A stretch of DNA of 64,000 bases from Burkholderiales bacterium 70-64 (lineage in GTDB: Bacteria > Pseudomonadota > Gammaproteobacteria > Burkholderiales > Burkholderiaceae_E): contig MKUQ01000010.1 in NCBI GenBank assembly GCA_001898645.1, forward strand, positions 62,001 through 126,000. The letters are read 5' to 3'. How positions within the stretch are numbered: position 1 is the stretch's first letter; every line of letters begins with the position of its first letter. A program made the position numbers and the translations under genes. A model generated the notes under the pieces. It did no database searches. It was not told where the DNA came from and saw nothing but the letters and a program-made list of their open reading frames with translations. Below, piece after piece: positions 1-8,423 of the stretch.

Positions 1-1263
1 GTGCCGGGCCGCTTCAAGGACTACATCGCGATTCCCAAGATCAACGGCTACCAGTCGCTGCACACCACGCTGGTGGGCCCCTTCGGCACGCCGGTGGAGT
101 TCCAGATCCGCACCCGCGAGATGCAGCGCGTCGCCCAGGCCGGCGTGGCGGCGCACTGGCTGTACAAGGCGGAGAAGGAAAGCTTCACCGACCTGCAGAA
201 GCGCACCCACGAATGGCTGCAGTCGCTGCTCGACATCCAGAGCCAGACCGGCGACTCGCTCGAGTTCATCGAGCACGTCAAGGTCGACCTGTTCCCCGAC
301 GCCGTCTACGTGTTCACGCCGCGCGGGCAGATCCGCGCCATGCCGCGCGGGGCCACCATCATCGATTTCGCCTACAGCGTGCACACCGACATCGGCGACC
401 AGGCGGTGGCCGCGCGGGTGAACCAGAAGCCGGTGCCGCTGCGCACCGAGCTGCAGAACGGCGACGTAGTCGAGGTCGTCACCGATCCGCGCTCCAAGGC
501 CAACCCGAACTGGCTGAGCTTCGTGCGCACGGGCAAGGCGCGCGCCGGCATCCGCCAGTGCCTGAAGACCCTGAAGTACAAGGAATCGGTGGAGCTGGGC
601 CGCCGCCTGCTGGTGCAGGCCCTGGGCACTCTGCGCATCGACATGGACGCGCTCGAGACCGCCGCCCTCGACCGCGGCGCGCGTGACGCGGGCGCCAAGG
701 GCATCGAGGAGCTGTACGCCGACATCGGCCTGGGCAAGCGCCTGGCGCCGGTCATCGCGCGCACCATCGCGCTGCAGTTCTCCGGCAAGCCCAGCGGGGC
801 CACGCTCATCCTGCCGCGGCCCGCCCCGATGACGATCAACGGCACCGAGGGCGCAGCGGTCACCTATTCGCCGTGCTGCCACCCGCTGCCCGGCGACGAG
901 ATCATCGGGCACCTGCGCGGCGGCCACGGCCTGTTCGTGCACCGCGCCGAATGCAAGGTGGCCCGGCGCCAGCGCGCCAAGGACGCCGAACGCTGGATCG
1001 ACGTCGACTGGGGCGAGGAGGTGGCCGGCCAGTTCCGCACCGAGATCGAGGTGCAGGTGCGCAACGATCGCGGCGTGCTCGGCAAGGTCGCCGCCGAGAT
1101 CTCGGCCAGCGAGGCGAACATCGTGCACGTGGCCATGGACGAGGAGGCCACCGAGTCGGCCACGATGCGCTTCGCGCTCGAGGTGCGCGACCGGGTCCAC
1201 CTCGCCCAGGTGATGCGCAACCTGCGCCACCTCTCGGAAGTGTCGCGCATCACCCGTAACTGA
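1..1263 (+). CDS. spoT: Bifunctional (p)ppGpp synthetase/hydrolase SpoT, 3' part only
   Basis: This is the C-terminal 420 residues of a Rel/SpoT protein; the gene starts upstream of the window, so the GTG at base 1 is not its real start. What is visible is the end of the synthetase domain (RFKDYIA, then NGYQSLHT), a TGS domain at about residues 100-162, a zinc-finger-like region with a CC pair (SPCCHPLPGDE) and a C-terminal ACT domain. The charged motif RFKD is the RXKD form, which in this family marks bifunctional synthetase/hydrolases; RelA at 4945-7251 has the EXDD form. SpoT sets cytoplasmic ppGpp levels in the stringent response. The 3' end overlaps convergent greB by 14 bases. Confidence 0.95.
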   Translation: MPGRFKDYIAIPKINGYQSLHTTLVGPFGTPVEFQIRTREMQRVAQAGVAAHWLYKAEKESFTDLQKRTHEWLQSLLDIQSQTGDSLEFIEHVKVDLFPDAVYVFTPRGQIRAMPRGATIIDFAYSVHTDIGDQAVAARVNQKPVPLRTELQNGDVVEVVTDPRSKANPNWLSFVRTGKARAGIRQCLKTLKYKESVELGRRLLVQALGTLRIDMDALETAALDRGARDAGAKGIEELYADIGLGKRLAPVIARTIALQFSGKPSGATLILPRPAPMTINGTEGAAVTYSPCCHPLPGDEIIGHLRGGHGLFVHRAECKVARRQRAKDAERWIDVDWGEEVAGQFRTEIEVQVRNDRGVLGKVAAEISASEANIVHVAMDEEATESATMRFALEVRDRVHLAQVMRNLRHLSEVSRITRN

Positions 1264-1819
1264 CCGACAGCACCTCCAGCTCGTCCATGCCGGCCGGCGT
1301 GCGCAGCGACACCACGTCGCCCTCGCGCGCCTTGAGCAGCGCCCTGGCCACGGGCGAGATCCAGCTCACGCAGCCGCCGGCCGGATCCACCTCGTCGACG
1401 CCCACGATGCGCACCGTCTCCTCGCGCTCGCCGTTGCGCAGGTAGGTCACCGTGGCGCCGAAGAACACCTGGTCGAGGCGCTCCTGGCGCGAGATGTCGA
1501 CCACCTCGGCGGCGTCGAGCCGGCGCGTGAGGAAACGGATGCGCCGGTCGATCTCGCGCAGCCGCTTCTTGCCGTAGATGTAGTCGCCGTTCTCCGAGCG
1601 GTCGCCGTTGGAGGCCGCCCACGACACCACGCGCACCACCTCCGGACGTTCGGCGTCGATGAGCTGCAGCAGCTCGGCCTGCAGCCGCTCGTAGCCCTGC
1701 CGGGTGATGTAGTTGCGGGTGCCGGCGGCCTGCTTCGCCGCCTCGTCGGCGGCCTCGCGCCCGGGCATCTCGTCGTCGTCGTCCCCGGCCGCGTCGTCCC
1801 TGATGAATGCCTTGCTCAT
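1250..1819 (-). CDS. greB: Transcription elongation factor GreB
   Basis: GreB binds the secondary channel of RNA polymerase and stimulates cleavage of backtracked transcripts. The 189-residue product has an acidic N-terminal extension, then the GreA/GreB coiled coil with a typical SENGDYIYGKKRLREID stretch, and a C-terminal FKBP-like domain containing WISPVARALL. I placed the start at 1819 because MSKAFIRDD is the usual GreB N-terminus; an in-frame start at 1837 would add six residues. It converges on spoT with a 14-base overlap of the 3' ends. The GreB rather than GreA call rests on the N-terminus and the conserved YIYGKKRLREID segment. Confidence 0.93.
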   Translation of the reverse strand: MSKAFIRDDAAGDDDDEMPGREAADEAAKQAAGTRNYITRQGYERLQAELLQLIDAERPEVVRVVSWAASNGDRSENGDYIYGKKRLREIDRRIRFLTRRLDAAEVVDISRQERLDQVFFGATVTYLRNGEREETVRIVGVDEVDPAGGCVSWISPVARALLKAREGDVVSLRTPAGMDELEVLSVSYG

Positions 1820-1987
1820 CGTCGCGTATTCACCCACATCGCAAGCCGTGCGCTCGCGCCGGCCGGCCGCTCGTCCGTGAAGCAGTTCCTCGCCGCGGCC
1901 GGCCGATACGATGGACCATACCTCAAACCCGCGTCGACGTCGCCCAGAGCAGAGTTCCAGTCACGCCGCCCAACCGGAGCGTCCGCC

Positions 1988-2209
1988 ATGCCCCACCGCC
2001 GCCTGCTCAGACGCTATCTGGCCCTCGTGCATCACGCCGAGGCCGTGCTGGAGGCTTCCCTGGGCGAGGCCAGGGGCCCCGCACCCGCGGAAGCGGTGGC
2101 CGTGATCGAGGACCTAGTGGTCGAGCTGCGGCCCAAGGTCGGCCGGATGCAGGCGCGGCTGCCCGAGCCGGCCGACATCCGCACCCAGCTGGCCGGCTGG
2201 GTTCATTGA
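1988..2209 (+). CDS. Small hypothetical protein, 73 residues
   Basis: A short, charged, probably all-helical protein beginning MPHRRLLRRYLALVHHAEAV. I chose the ATG at 1988 because a GGAG sits at 1976-1979, nine bases upstream; the same frame stays open back to 1877 but has no comparable signal there. It lies alone between divergent greB and convergent pmbA. I see no signal peptide, membrane segment or recognised motif and do not assign a function. The length, ribosome binding site and helix-friendly composition make it plausible as a real gene, but this is not certain. Confidence 0.5.
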   Translation: MPHRRLLRRYLALVHHAEAVLEASLGEARGPAPAEAVAVIEDLVVELRPKVGRMQARLPEPADIRTQLAGWVH

Positions 2210-2248
2210 GGCGCGACGGCCAGGCTTTTCCGCTCCCGGCTTTCCGTC

Positions 2249-3595
2249 TCAGCTTCCCGCGACCGCCATCTCGCCGATCAGCACCGAGCCGCTGCGCTTG
2301 GTGCCGCGGGTGATCGCATCGGCGCCGATCGCGGCGATGCCCCGGAACATCTCGCGCAGGTTGCCGGCGATGGTGATCTCCTCCACCGGATACTGGATGC
2401 GGCCGTTCTCGACCCAGAAGCCGCTCGCGCCGCGCGAGTAGTCGCCGGTCACGTAGTTCACGCCCTGACCCATCAGGTCGGTGACGAAAAGCCCCGTGCC
2501 CAGCCTGCCCAGCATCGCCTCGAGCGTATCGCCGCGCTGCGTCGCGCGGCTGGCCAGCGACAGGTTGTGCGAGCCGCCGGCGTTGCCGGTGGTCTTCATG
2601 CCGAGCTTGCGCGCCGAGTAGGTCGAGAGGAAATAGCCCTCGAGGACGCCGGCGCGCACCACGTGGCGCCGGCGGGTGGCCACGCCCTCGCTGTCGAAGG
2701 CCGCGCTGCCCATCTCGCCCGGGCGATGCGGGTCCTCGATCACGTCGACGTGCTCCGGAAACAGCTTCTCGCCGAGCGCATCCACCAGGAAGCTGGCCCG
2801 TCGGTACAGCGCGCCGCCGCTGACCGCCTGCACCAGGTGCCCGAGCAGCCCGCATGCCAGGGGCGCTTCGAACAGCACCGGCACCCGGCGCGTACCCAGG
2901 CGCCGCGCGCCCAGCCGGGCCAGCGCGCGCTCGGCCGCATAGCGCCCGAGGGCCTGCGGATCGGCCAGCCGCGCCGGGTCGCAGTGCGACGAGTACCAGT
3001 CGTCGCGCTGCATCTCGCCGCGGTGCCGGGCGATCGGGGCGCAGGCGATCGAGTGCCGGCTGTAGCGGTAGCCGCCCACGAACCCGAGGCTGTTGGCGGC
3101 GATGAAGTGGCCGTGGCTCACCGACACCGAGGCGCCGTCGGAGTTGGCGATCGCCGGCGAAGTGTCGAAGGCCGCGCGCTCGGCGCGCTGCGCGATCGCC
3201 ACCGCCTCGTCGACGGTGATCGGCCACTCGTGGAACACCTTCAGGTCGGGCTGCTCGGTGGCGAGCGTGTCGCGATCGGGCAGCCCGGCGCACGGATCCT
3301 CGGCGGTGAAGCGCGCGATCTCCCAGGCCGCCTTCACCGTCTCGCGCAGGGCCGACGGCGCGAAGTCGGTGGAGCTGGCATTGCCGCGGCGCTGGCCGAC
3401 GTACACCGTCACGCCCAGCCCCTTGTCGCGGTTCTGCTCGATGGTCTCGATGCGCCCCTTGCGCACGTTCACCGACAGGCCGCTGTTCTCGGAGATGTCG
3501 ACCGCGGCGTCGGTGGCGCCGAACTCGCGCGCGAACCCGAGCACCGCCGCGGCGATCTCGCGCAGCCTGGACTCCTCGTACTCGAACATCGGCAT
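2249..3595 (-). CDS. pmbA: Metalloprotease PmbA (TldE)
   Basis: A 448-residue member of the TldD/PmbA family. PmbA works with TldD as a cytoplasmic protease that trims small modified peptides and, in E. coli, helps mature microcin B17 and degrade the CcdA antitoxin. The sequence shows the family core, including the GYFLSTYSARKLGMKTTGNA segment and the C-terminal DYSRGASGFWVENG and EITIAGNL segments. Length is normal for PmbA. The start at 3595 has a GGAGAAG Shine-Dalgarno sequence eight bases upstream. It is divergent from darP, with 72 bases between the starts; this pairing is common in proteobacteria. TldD is not in the window. Confidence 0.95.
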   Translation of the reverse strand: MPMFEYEESRLREIAAAVLGFAREFGATDAAVDISENSGLSVNVRKGRIETIEQNRDKGLGVTVYVGQRRGNASSTDFAPSALRETVKAAWEIARFTAEDPCAGLPDRDTLATEQPDLKVFHEWPITVDEAVAIAQRAERAAFDTSPAIANSDGASVSVSHGHFIAANSLGFVGGYRYSRHSIACAPIARHRGEMQRDDWYSSHCDPARLADPQALGRYAAERALARLGARRLGTRRVPVLFEAPLACGLLGHLVQAVSGGALYRRASFLVDALGEKLFPEHVDVIEDPHRPGEMGSAAFDSEGVATRRRHVVRAGVLEGYFLSTYSARKLGMKTTGNAGGSHNLSLASRATQRGDTLEAMLGRLGTGLFVTDLMGQGVNYVTGDYSRGASGFWVENGRIQYPVEEITIAGNLREMFRGIAAIGADAITRGTKRSGSVLIGEMAVAGS

Positions 3596-3667
3596 CGCTC
3601 GGGCTTCTCCGGATCGTCGCGCGTGGGCAGCGCGGTATCATAGCAGTGCCGTATCCTTCGCCCTGCC

Positions 3668-4228
3668 ATGCGTTCCCGAGCCCACGATTCCCGCACCGAG
3701 CATCGCGTGCACGGCCAGGCGCCTGCGCAGCCGCGCGAAGACGCGGTACGCGAAGCACCGAGCAAGTCGCAATTGAAGCGCGACATGCTCGCCCTGCAGG
3801 CGCTCGGCGAGCGCCTCCTGCCGCTGCCCGACGAGCGCCTGCAGCAACTGCCGGTCCCCCCCGAGCTCATCGAGGCGGTACGCCTGGCGCGCGGGATCCG
3901 CGCCCGCGAGGGCCTCCGCCGCCAGCTCCAGTACGTCGGCCGCCTGATGCGCGAGGTCGATGCGCAGGCGCTGCGCGCCGCGCTCGACGACGAGACGCGC
4001 GAGCAGCGCCTCGCCACCGCCGTCATGCACGAGGCCGAACGCTGGCGCGAGCGCCTCCTCGCCGATGACCGGGCCCTCGCGGACTGGCTCGAACGACACC
4101 CCGGCACCCGCGACGGCGTCGGCCCGCTGGTGCCGCGCGCGCGCCGCGAGCTCGCCGCCGGCGCGCCGGGGCGCGCCTATCGCGAGCTGTACCGCGCCCT
4201 GCGCGAGCGCCTCGCCGAACGTGCCTGA
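3668..4228 (+). CDS. darP: Ribosome biogenesis factor DarP (YjgA, DUF615)
   Basis: A 186-residue, highly charged, mostly helical cytoplasmic protein matching the DarP/YjgA family, which associates with late 50S ribosomal precursors. Recognisable parts are the SKSQLKRDMLALQALGERL segment near residue 32, the LQYVGRLMREVD segment near residue 87, and a C-terminal basic helix YRELYRALRERL. The first 30 residues vary within the family. It is divergent from pmbA and is followed after 22 bases by mog, probably in the same transcript. Confidence 0.93.
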   Translation: MRSRAHDSRTEHRVHGQAPAQPREDAVREAPSKSQLKRDMLALQALGERLLPLPDERLQQLPVPPELIEAVRLARGIRAREGLRRQLQYVGRLMREVDAQALRAALDDETREQRLATAVMHEAERWRERLLADDRALADWLERHPGTRDGVGPLVPRARRELAAGAPGRAYRELYRALRERLAERA

Positions 4229-4250
4229 AACCCTGCCCGGGAAACCGCCG

Positions 4251-4856
4251 ATGACTTCCCCCACCCCCACCGTGCGCATCGGGCTCGTCTCGATCAGCGA
4301 CCGCGCCTCCCGCGGCGTCTACCAGGACCAGGGCGTCCCCGCCCTGCAGGAATGGCTCGCCTCGGCGCTGGCCACGCCCTTCGAGGCGGTGGTGCGACTG
4401 ATCCCCGACGAGCGCGCCGAGATCGAGCGCATCCTCGTCGAGCTGGTCGACCGCGAAGCCTGCTGCCTGGTGCTGACCACCGGCGGCACCGGCCCCGCCC
4501 CGCGCGACGTCACGCCCGAGGCCACGCTCGCCGTCGGCGATCGCGAGATGCCCGGCTTCGGCGAGCAGATGCGCCAGATCAGCCTGAATTTCGTGCCCAC
4601 CGCGATCCTCTCGCGCCAGGTCGCCGTCGTGCGCGGCCGCGCCCTGATCGTCAACCTGCCCGGTCAGCCCAGGTCGATCCGCGAGACGCTCGAAGGCCTG
4701 AAAGACCCCGACGGGCGCCAGAAGGTGCACGGCATCTTCGCCGCCGTGCCCTACTGCCTCGACCTGATCGGCGCGCCCTACCTCGAGACGCGCGACGCCG
4801 TGTGCAAGGCGTTCCGCCCCAAGTCCGCGCAGCGCAGCACCAACGCCGCCGGTTGA
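4251..4856 (+). CDS. mog: Molybdopterin adenylyltransferase Mog (MogA)
   Basis: MogA adenylylates molybdopterin before molybdenum insertion in cofactor biosynthesis. The 201-residue product begins MTSPTPTVRIGLVSISDRAS and carries the family signature TTGGTGPAPRDVTPEAT at about residues 76-92, followed by REMPGFGEQMR and the NLPGQPRSIRE loop. The extra C-terminal length with an HGIFAAVPYCLDLIGAPY segment is typical of MogA rather than MoaB. The ATG at 4251 lies 22 bases after the darP stop; the frame extends upstream inside darP but that extension is a shadow. It converges on relA across an 88-base gap containing a small hairpin. Confidence 0.94.
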   Translation: MTSPTPTVRIGLVSISDRASRGVYQDQGVPALQEWLASALATPFEAVVRLIPDERAEIERILVELVDREACCLVLTTGGTGPAPRDVTPEATLAVGDREMPGFGEQMRQISLNFVPTAILSRQVAVVRGRALIVNLPGQPRSIRETLEGLKDPDGRQKVHGIFAAVPYCLDLIGAPYLETRDAVCKAFRPKSAQRSTNAAG

Positions 4857-4862
4857 GCCGCA

Positions 4863-4877
4863 CCCGGCGAAGCCGGG
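4863..4877. terminator. Possible bidirectional terminator hairpin between mog and relA
   Basis: A perfect 6-bp inverted repeat CCCGGC-GAA-GCCGGG lies seven bases after the mog stop and 68 bases beyond the relA stop on the other strand. There is no T-tract on either side, so a classical intrinsic terminator is not shown. It is the only evident hairpin in this convergent gap. Confidence 0.3.
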
Positions 4878-4944
4878 GAGCAGCCTCCGCAGGCCGACGG
4901 GCTTGCCGCGCCGTATGTTCCTGTGGAGCCCGGCCGCGCCCGGC

Positions 4945-7251
4945 TCAGCGCCGCCGCGCCTGCATCACGCCGGACACCTCCCGCACTGCCGCCAGCGTCC
5001 TTCCCAGCTGCGTCGCATCCGGCACCTCCACGGTGAAGCGCATGCTGGCGATCTGCTGGCGCGTCAGCGTCGTTACCCCCACCACGTTCAGCCGGTCGCG
5101 CGCGAAGATCTCCGTGATGTCGCGCAGCAGCCCCGGGCGGTCGGCCGCACGCACCTCCACGTCGGCCGGAAAGCGCCGCGTGCCATTGCCGGCGCCGTGC
5201 AGCGCCTCCTCGCCCCAGGTGGTCTCGATCACCCGTTCCGGCGCCTGGTCGGCCATGCGCGCGAAGGTGGCGCAGCCTTCCCGGTGCACCGATACGCCAT
5301 GCCCCTTGGTGACGAAGCCGACGATCTCGTCCGGCGGCACCGGGCGGCAGCAGCGCGCCAGCTGCGTCATGAGCGAATCGATGCCGACCACCAGCACGCC
5401 GTCGCCGCGCCCGCCTGCCGGACGCACCCGCCTGCGCGTAGGGACCAGCACCGCCTCGTTCGCCGGCTCGCCCCCCGCCGTGCCGGCACCGGCCGCTGCC
5501 GCGCCCGACCCACGCGCCGCCGCGGGCGGGCGGCGCACCGCCTCCTCGAGCTGGCGCGCTCCGATCTCCTCGCGCGCCACGGCCACGAACATCGACTGCA
5601 CGGTGTCGAACCCGAGCCGGCGCGCCAGCTCCTCGAAGGCGAGCGCCGTGCGGCCCTCGCGCTGCAAGGTACGCTCGACGCGCTCGCGCCCCGTGGCCGT
5701 ATCGCGCTCGAGCTCCAGCGCGTTGAACCACTGGCGCACCTTGGCGCGCGTGCGCGCGCTGCGCACGTAGCCGAGCTGCGGATTGAGCCAGTCGCGCGAC
5801 GGCCCCTCGTGCCCGGTCTCCTTGGCGGCCACGATCTCCACGGTCTGCCCGTTCTGCAACGGCGTGGTGAGCGGCACCATCTGTCCGTCGACTCGCGCGC
5901 CGCGGCAGCGATGCCCGAGGCTGGTGTGCACGTGGTAGGCGAAATCGATCGGGGTGGCGCCCATCGGCAGCTCGATCACGCGCGCCTGCGGCGTCAGCAC
6001 GTAGATGCGCTCCTCGACCGGCAGCCCGCCGGCAGCCGCCTCGCCGCTGCCCAGCGCCTGCCCCACTTCGCGCTGCCAGGCCAGCAGCTGACGCATCCAG
6101 GCGATCTGGTCGTCGTAGCCGGCCTCGGCGCGGGCGGCGCGCGCCGCCGCGGCCGCGCCCGAGCCGCGCTCCTTGTAGCGCCAGTGCGAGGCCACGCCGT
6201 ATTCGGCGAAACGATGCATCTCGCGGGTACGGATCTGCACCTCGAGCGGACGCCCGTCGTCGGCCAGCACCACGGTGTGCAGCGACCGGTATCCGTTGGG
6301 CTTGGGCCGAGCGATGTAGTCGTCGAACTCCTGCGGCACCTGGGTCCACATGCCGTGGATCACGCCCAGCGCCGCATAGCATTGCGCCACCGTGTCGACG
6401 ATCACCCGCAGGCCGCGCAGGTCGCTGATGTCCTCCAGCGCGCGCTGCTTGCTGCGCATCTTGTTGTAGATGCTGTACAGGTGCTTGGGCCGGCCGCTGA
6501 TCTCGGCCGTCACGCCGGCGCCCGCCAGGGCCTGGCGCACGCGTCCGATGGCCGCCTCGACGAAGGCCTCGCGCTCGACGCGGCGTTCCTCGAGCTGGGC
6601 CGCGAGCCGCCGGTAGGTATCGGGATCGACGAAGCGGAAGGCGAGATCCTCGAGCTCCCACTTCAGCTGCCACAGGCCCAGCCGGTTCGCCAGCGGCGCC
6701 AGCACCTCGAGGGTCTCGCGCGCGATGGCCGCATCGGGGGCGCGCCGCTGCGCCGCGTGATGGCGTAGCGTACGCAGACGCGAAGCCAGCCTGAGCAGCA
6801 CCACCCGGATGTCGCTGGCCATCGCCAGCAGCATGCGCCGCAGCGTTTCGGCCTGCCCATCGACCTCGGAGCCGGGGGCCGAATGCAGCTCGCGCAGGCG
6901 CTGGATCTGGCGCATGCCCTCGACCAGCCGCGCAACCTCGGCACCGAAACGGGCCTCGATCTCGCGCAGCGGCATGTGCTCGGCCGGCGCAATCAGGGCT
7001 GTGGCCACCTGCGAGGCCACGTCGGCATCGATCGTGCGCAGGATGTCGATGGTCCCGCGCGCGTGCTCGAGATGCGCTTCGCCGCTGCGCCCGACCGCCT
7101 CGCCGACGCGCTCGGCCGCCCAGGCCAGCGCCTCGGCCACGGCGTCAGCCGGCCCCGCGCCGGCGCCCGCCGCGGCGATGCCCGCCGGCACCGCACCCGC
7201 CGTCGACGGGCTCCCCGATGACGCCGCACCGGGCAACCGCTCCCTCTTCAT
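4945..7251 (-). CDS. relA: GTP pyrophosphokinase RelA
   Basis: RelA makes (p)ppGpp when ribosomes stall with uncharged tRNA. The 768-residue protein has an N-terminal pseudo-hydrolase domain in which the catalytic HD pair is absent (VATALIAPAEHM where active enzymes have an HD motif), a synthetase domain around residues 250-340 with EFDDYIARPKPNGYRSLHT, a TGS domain (RIYVLTPQARVIELPMGATP), a CC-containing zinc-finger region (ARCCRPVPPDEI) and a C-terminal ACT domain. EFDD at residues 308-311 is the EXDD motif of monofunctional RelA, in contrast to RFKD in SpoT at the window start. A 40-residue Ala/Gly-rich N-terminal extension precedes the conserved part. Confidence 0.96.
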   Translation of the reverse strand: MKRERLPGAASSGSPSTAGAVPAGIAAAGAGAGPADAVAEALAWAAERVGEAVGRSGEAHLEHARGTIDILRTIDADVASQVATALIAPAEHMPLREIEARFGAEVARLVEGMRQIQRLRELHSAPGSEVDGQAETLRRMLLAMASDIRVVLLRLASRLRTLRHHAAQRRAPDAAIARETLEVLAPLANRLGLWQLKWELEDLAFRFVDPDTYRRLAAQLEERRVEREAFVEAAIGRVRQALAGAGVTAEISGRPKHLYSIYNKMRSKQRALEDISDLRGLRVIVDTVAQCYAALGVIHGMWTQVPQEFDDYIARPKPNGYRSLHTVVLADDGRPLEVQIRTREMHRFAEYGVASHWRYKERGSGAAAAARAARAEAGYDDQIAWMRQLLAWQREVGQALGSGEAAAGGLPVEERIYVLTPQARVIELPMGATPIDFAYHVHTSLGHRCRGARVDGQMVPLTTPLQNGQTVEIVAAKETGHEGPSRDWLNPQLGYVRSARTRAKVRQWFNALELERDTATGRERVERTLQREGRTALAFEELARRLGFDTVQSMFVAVAREEIGARQLEEAVRRPPAAARGSGAAAAGAGTAGGEPANEAVLVPTRRRVRPAGGRGDGVLVVGIDSLMTQLARCCRPVPPDEIVGFVTKGHGVSVHREGCATFARMADQAPERVIETTWGEEALHGAGNGTRRFPADVEVRAADRPGLLRDITEIFARDRLNVVGVTTLTRQQIASMRFTVEVPDATQLGRTLAAVREVSGVMQARRR

Positions 7252-7353
7252 GGCCTGTATCCTGCCGCTTCGTCCCGATCATCGGGCCGCCACACCGCTC
7301 ACACTTGCCCGGCGCCCCGACTGTTCCGATTATAGGCATCGGCAACGCTCGCG

Positions 7354-8196
7354 ATGCTCCCCGAACCCACGATGCTGCGAAAACTCCTGGGCCTGTCCCG
7401 TACCGAACCGATCGACGCCGAACGCTGGCGCCGCATCACCGCCGGCCTGCCGTTCCTTGGACACCTCGACCGCGCCCAGAGCGAGCGGCTCAAGACGCAA
7501 TGCGAGGCGTTCCTGGCCGGAAAGCAGTTCAGCGGCGCGGCCGGCTTCGAGGTCGACGACGACGTGCGCGTGGCCATCGCGATCCAGGCCTGCCTGCCCA
7601 CCCTCGAGCTCCACCTGCGCAGCCACCTCGACTTCGTCGAGATCGTGGTCTACCCCGACCGGTTCATCGTGCCGCGCCGGCAGACGGACGAAGCCGGCGT
7701 GGTGCACGAATCCGACGACGAGCTTGCCGGCGAGGCGATGCACGGCGGCCCGGTGGTGCTCTCGTGGCCCGACGCCGACCCGGCCTCCGCGCGCATCGGC
7801 TTCAACGTGGTGATCCACGAGTTCGCGCACAAGCTCGACCTGCTCGACGGCGAGGCCGACGGCGCGCCGCCCATGCCCGCGGCGCTGCGCGACCGCTGGG
7901 CACGCACCATGGGCAGCGCCTACGACGATTTCTGCCGGCGCCTGGAGCGCGTCGAGGCGTCGATCCCCCGCCACATCGATCCCGAGTCCTCGGCCGCCGA
8001 CCGCTGGTACGAACGGCTGCCCCTGGATCCGTACGCCGCCACCGATCCCGGCGAGTTCTTCGCGGTGGTGACCGAGGCGTTCTTCACCGACCCGGTGACC
8101 CTGCACGAGGCATACCCGGCACTGTACGAACTTTTACGCGAATACTTCCGCCAAGACCCCTCGAAGGCCGCAAGCACAAATCGATTTTCCGAGTAA
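7354..8196 (+). CDS. mtfA: Zinc-dependent peptidase MtfA (M90 family, Mlc-binding)
   Basis: MtfA is a cytoplasmic zinc aminopeptidase that in E. coli binds the glucose regulator Mlc and so affects ptsG expression. The 280-residue product contains the metal site HEFAH at residues 155-159 in the context VIHEFAHKLDLLDGE, and a downstream EFFAVVTEAFF helix expected to supply the third ligand. Two starts are possible, ATG 7354 and ATG 7372, six codons apart. It is divergent from relA with about 100 bases between the starts, and is followed by a 227-base noncoding stretch before the exopolysaccharide locus. Confidence 0.9.
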   Translation: MLPEPTMLRKLLGLSRTEPIDAERWRRITAGLPFLGHLDRAQSERLKTQCEAFLAGKQFSGAAGFEVDDDVRVAIAIQACLPTLELHLRSHLDFVEIVVYPDRFIVPRRQTDEAGVVHESDDELAGEAMHGGPVVLSWPDADPASARIGFNVVIHEFAHKLDLLDGEADGAPPMPAALRDRWARTMGSAYDDFCRRLERVEASIPRHIDPESSAADRWYERLPLDPYAATDPGEFFAVVTEAFFTDPVTLHEAYPALYELLREYFRQDPSKAASTNRFSE

Positions 8197-8423
8197 TTTG
8201 CTGGGAGTATGACGCTTGCGGCGGCGTGCACAGGTCATCGAGTGCCGAGCCTCCTCGCGAAGATGCGCGCCGGGCGAGATTCGCCTATCCTTGGCCCTCC
8301 GGGATGTCCGGTCACGGTGCAGCGGCAACGCCAACGACGCCTCGTGCGTTTTGTCATAACGCCTTCGCGGCCCGCCATGCAGCATTGGACGGTTGCACCG
8401 TCTCCCGGCCACGGATCCAACCC
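8197..8423. other. Intergenic region before the XrtA exopolysaccharide locus
   Basis: This 227-base stretch separates mtfA from the first gene of the exopolysaccharide locus. Because both flanking genes are on the + strand, it should hold the promoter for the sugar transferase gene. I looked for a sigma-54 element with GG-N10-GC spacing and found only badly spaced near matches, and no convincing -35/-10 pair. No small gene or hairpin with a T-tract is evident. Confidence 0.4.

Noticed and set aside
8197-8423. A sigma-54-like TGGGAG...TTGC near 8203.
   Set aside because: The spacing between GG and GC is wrong by several bases, so it cannot fit the -24/-12 geometry.
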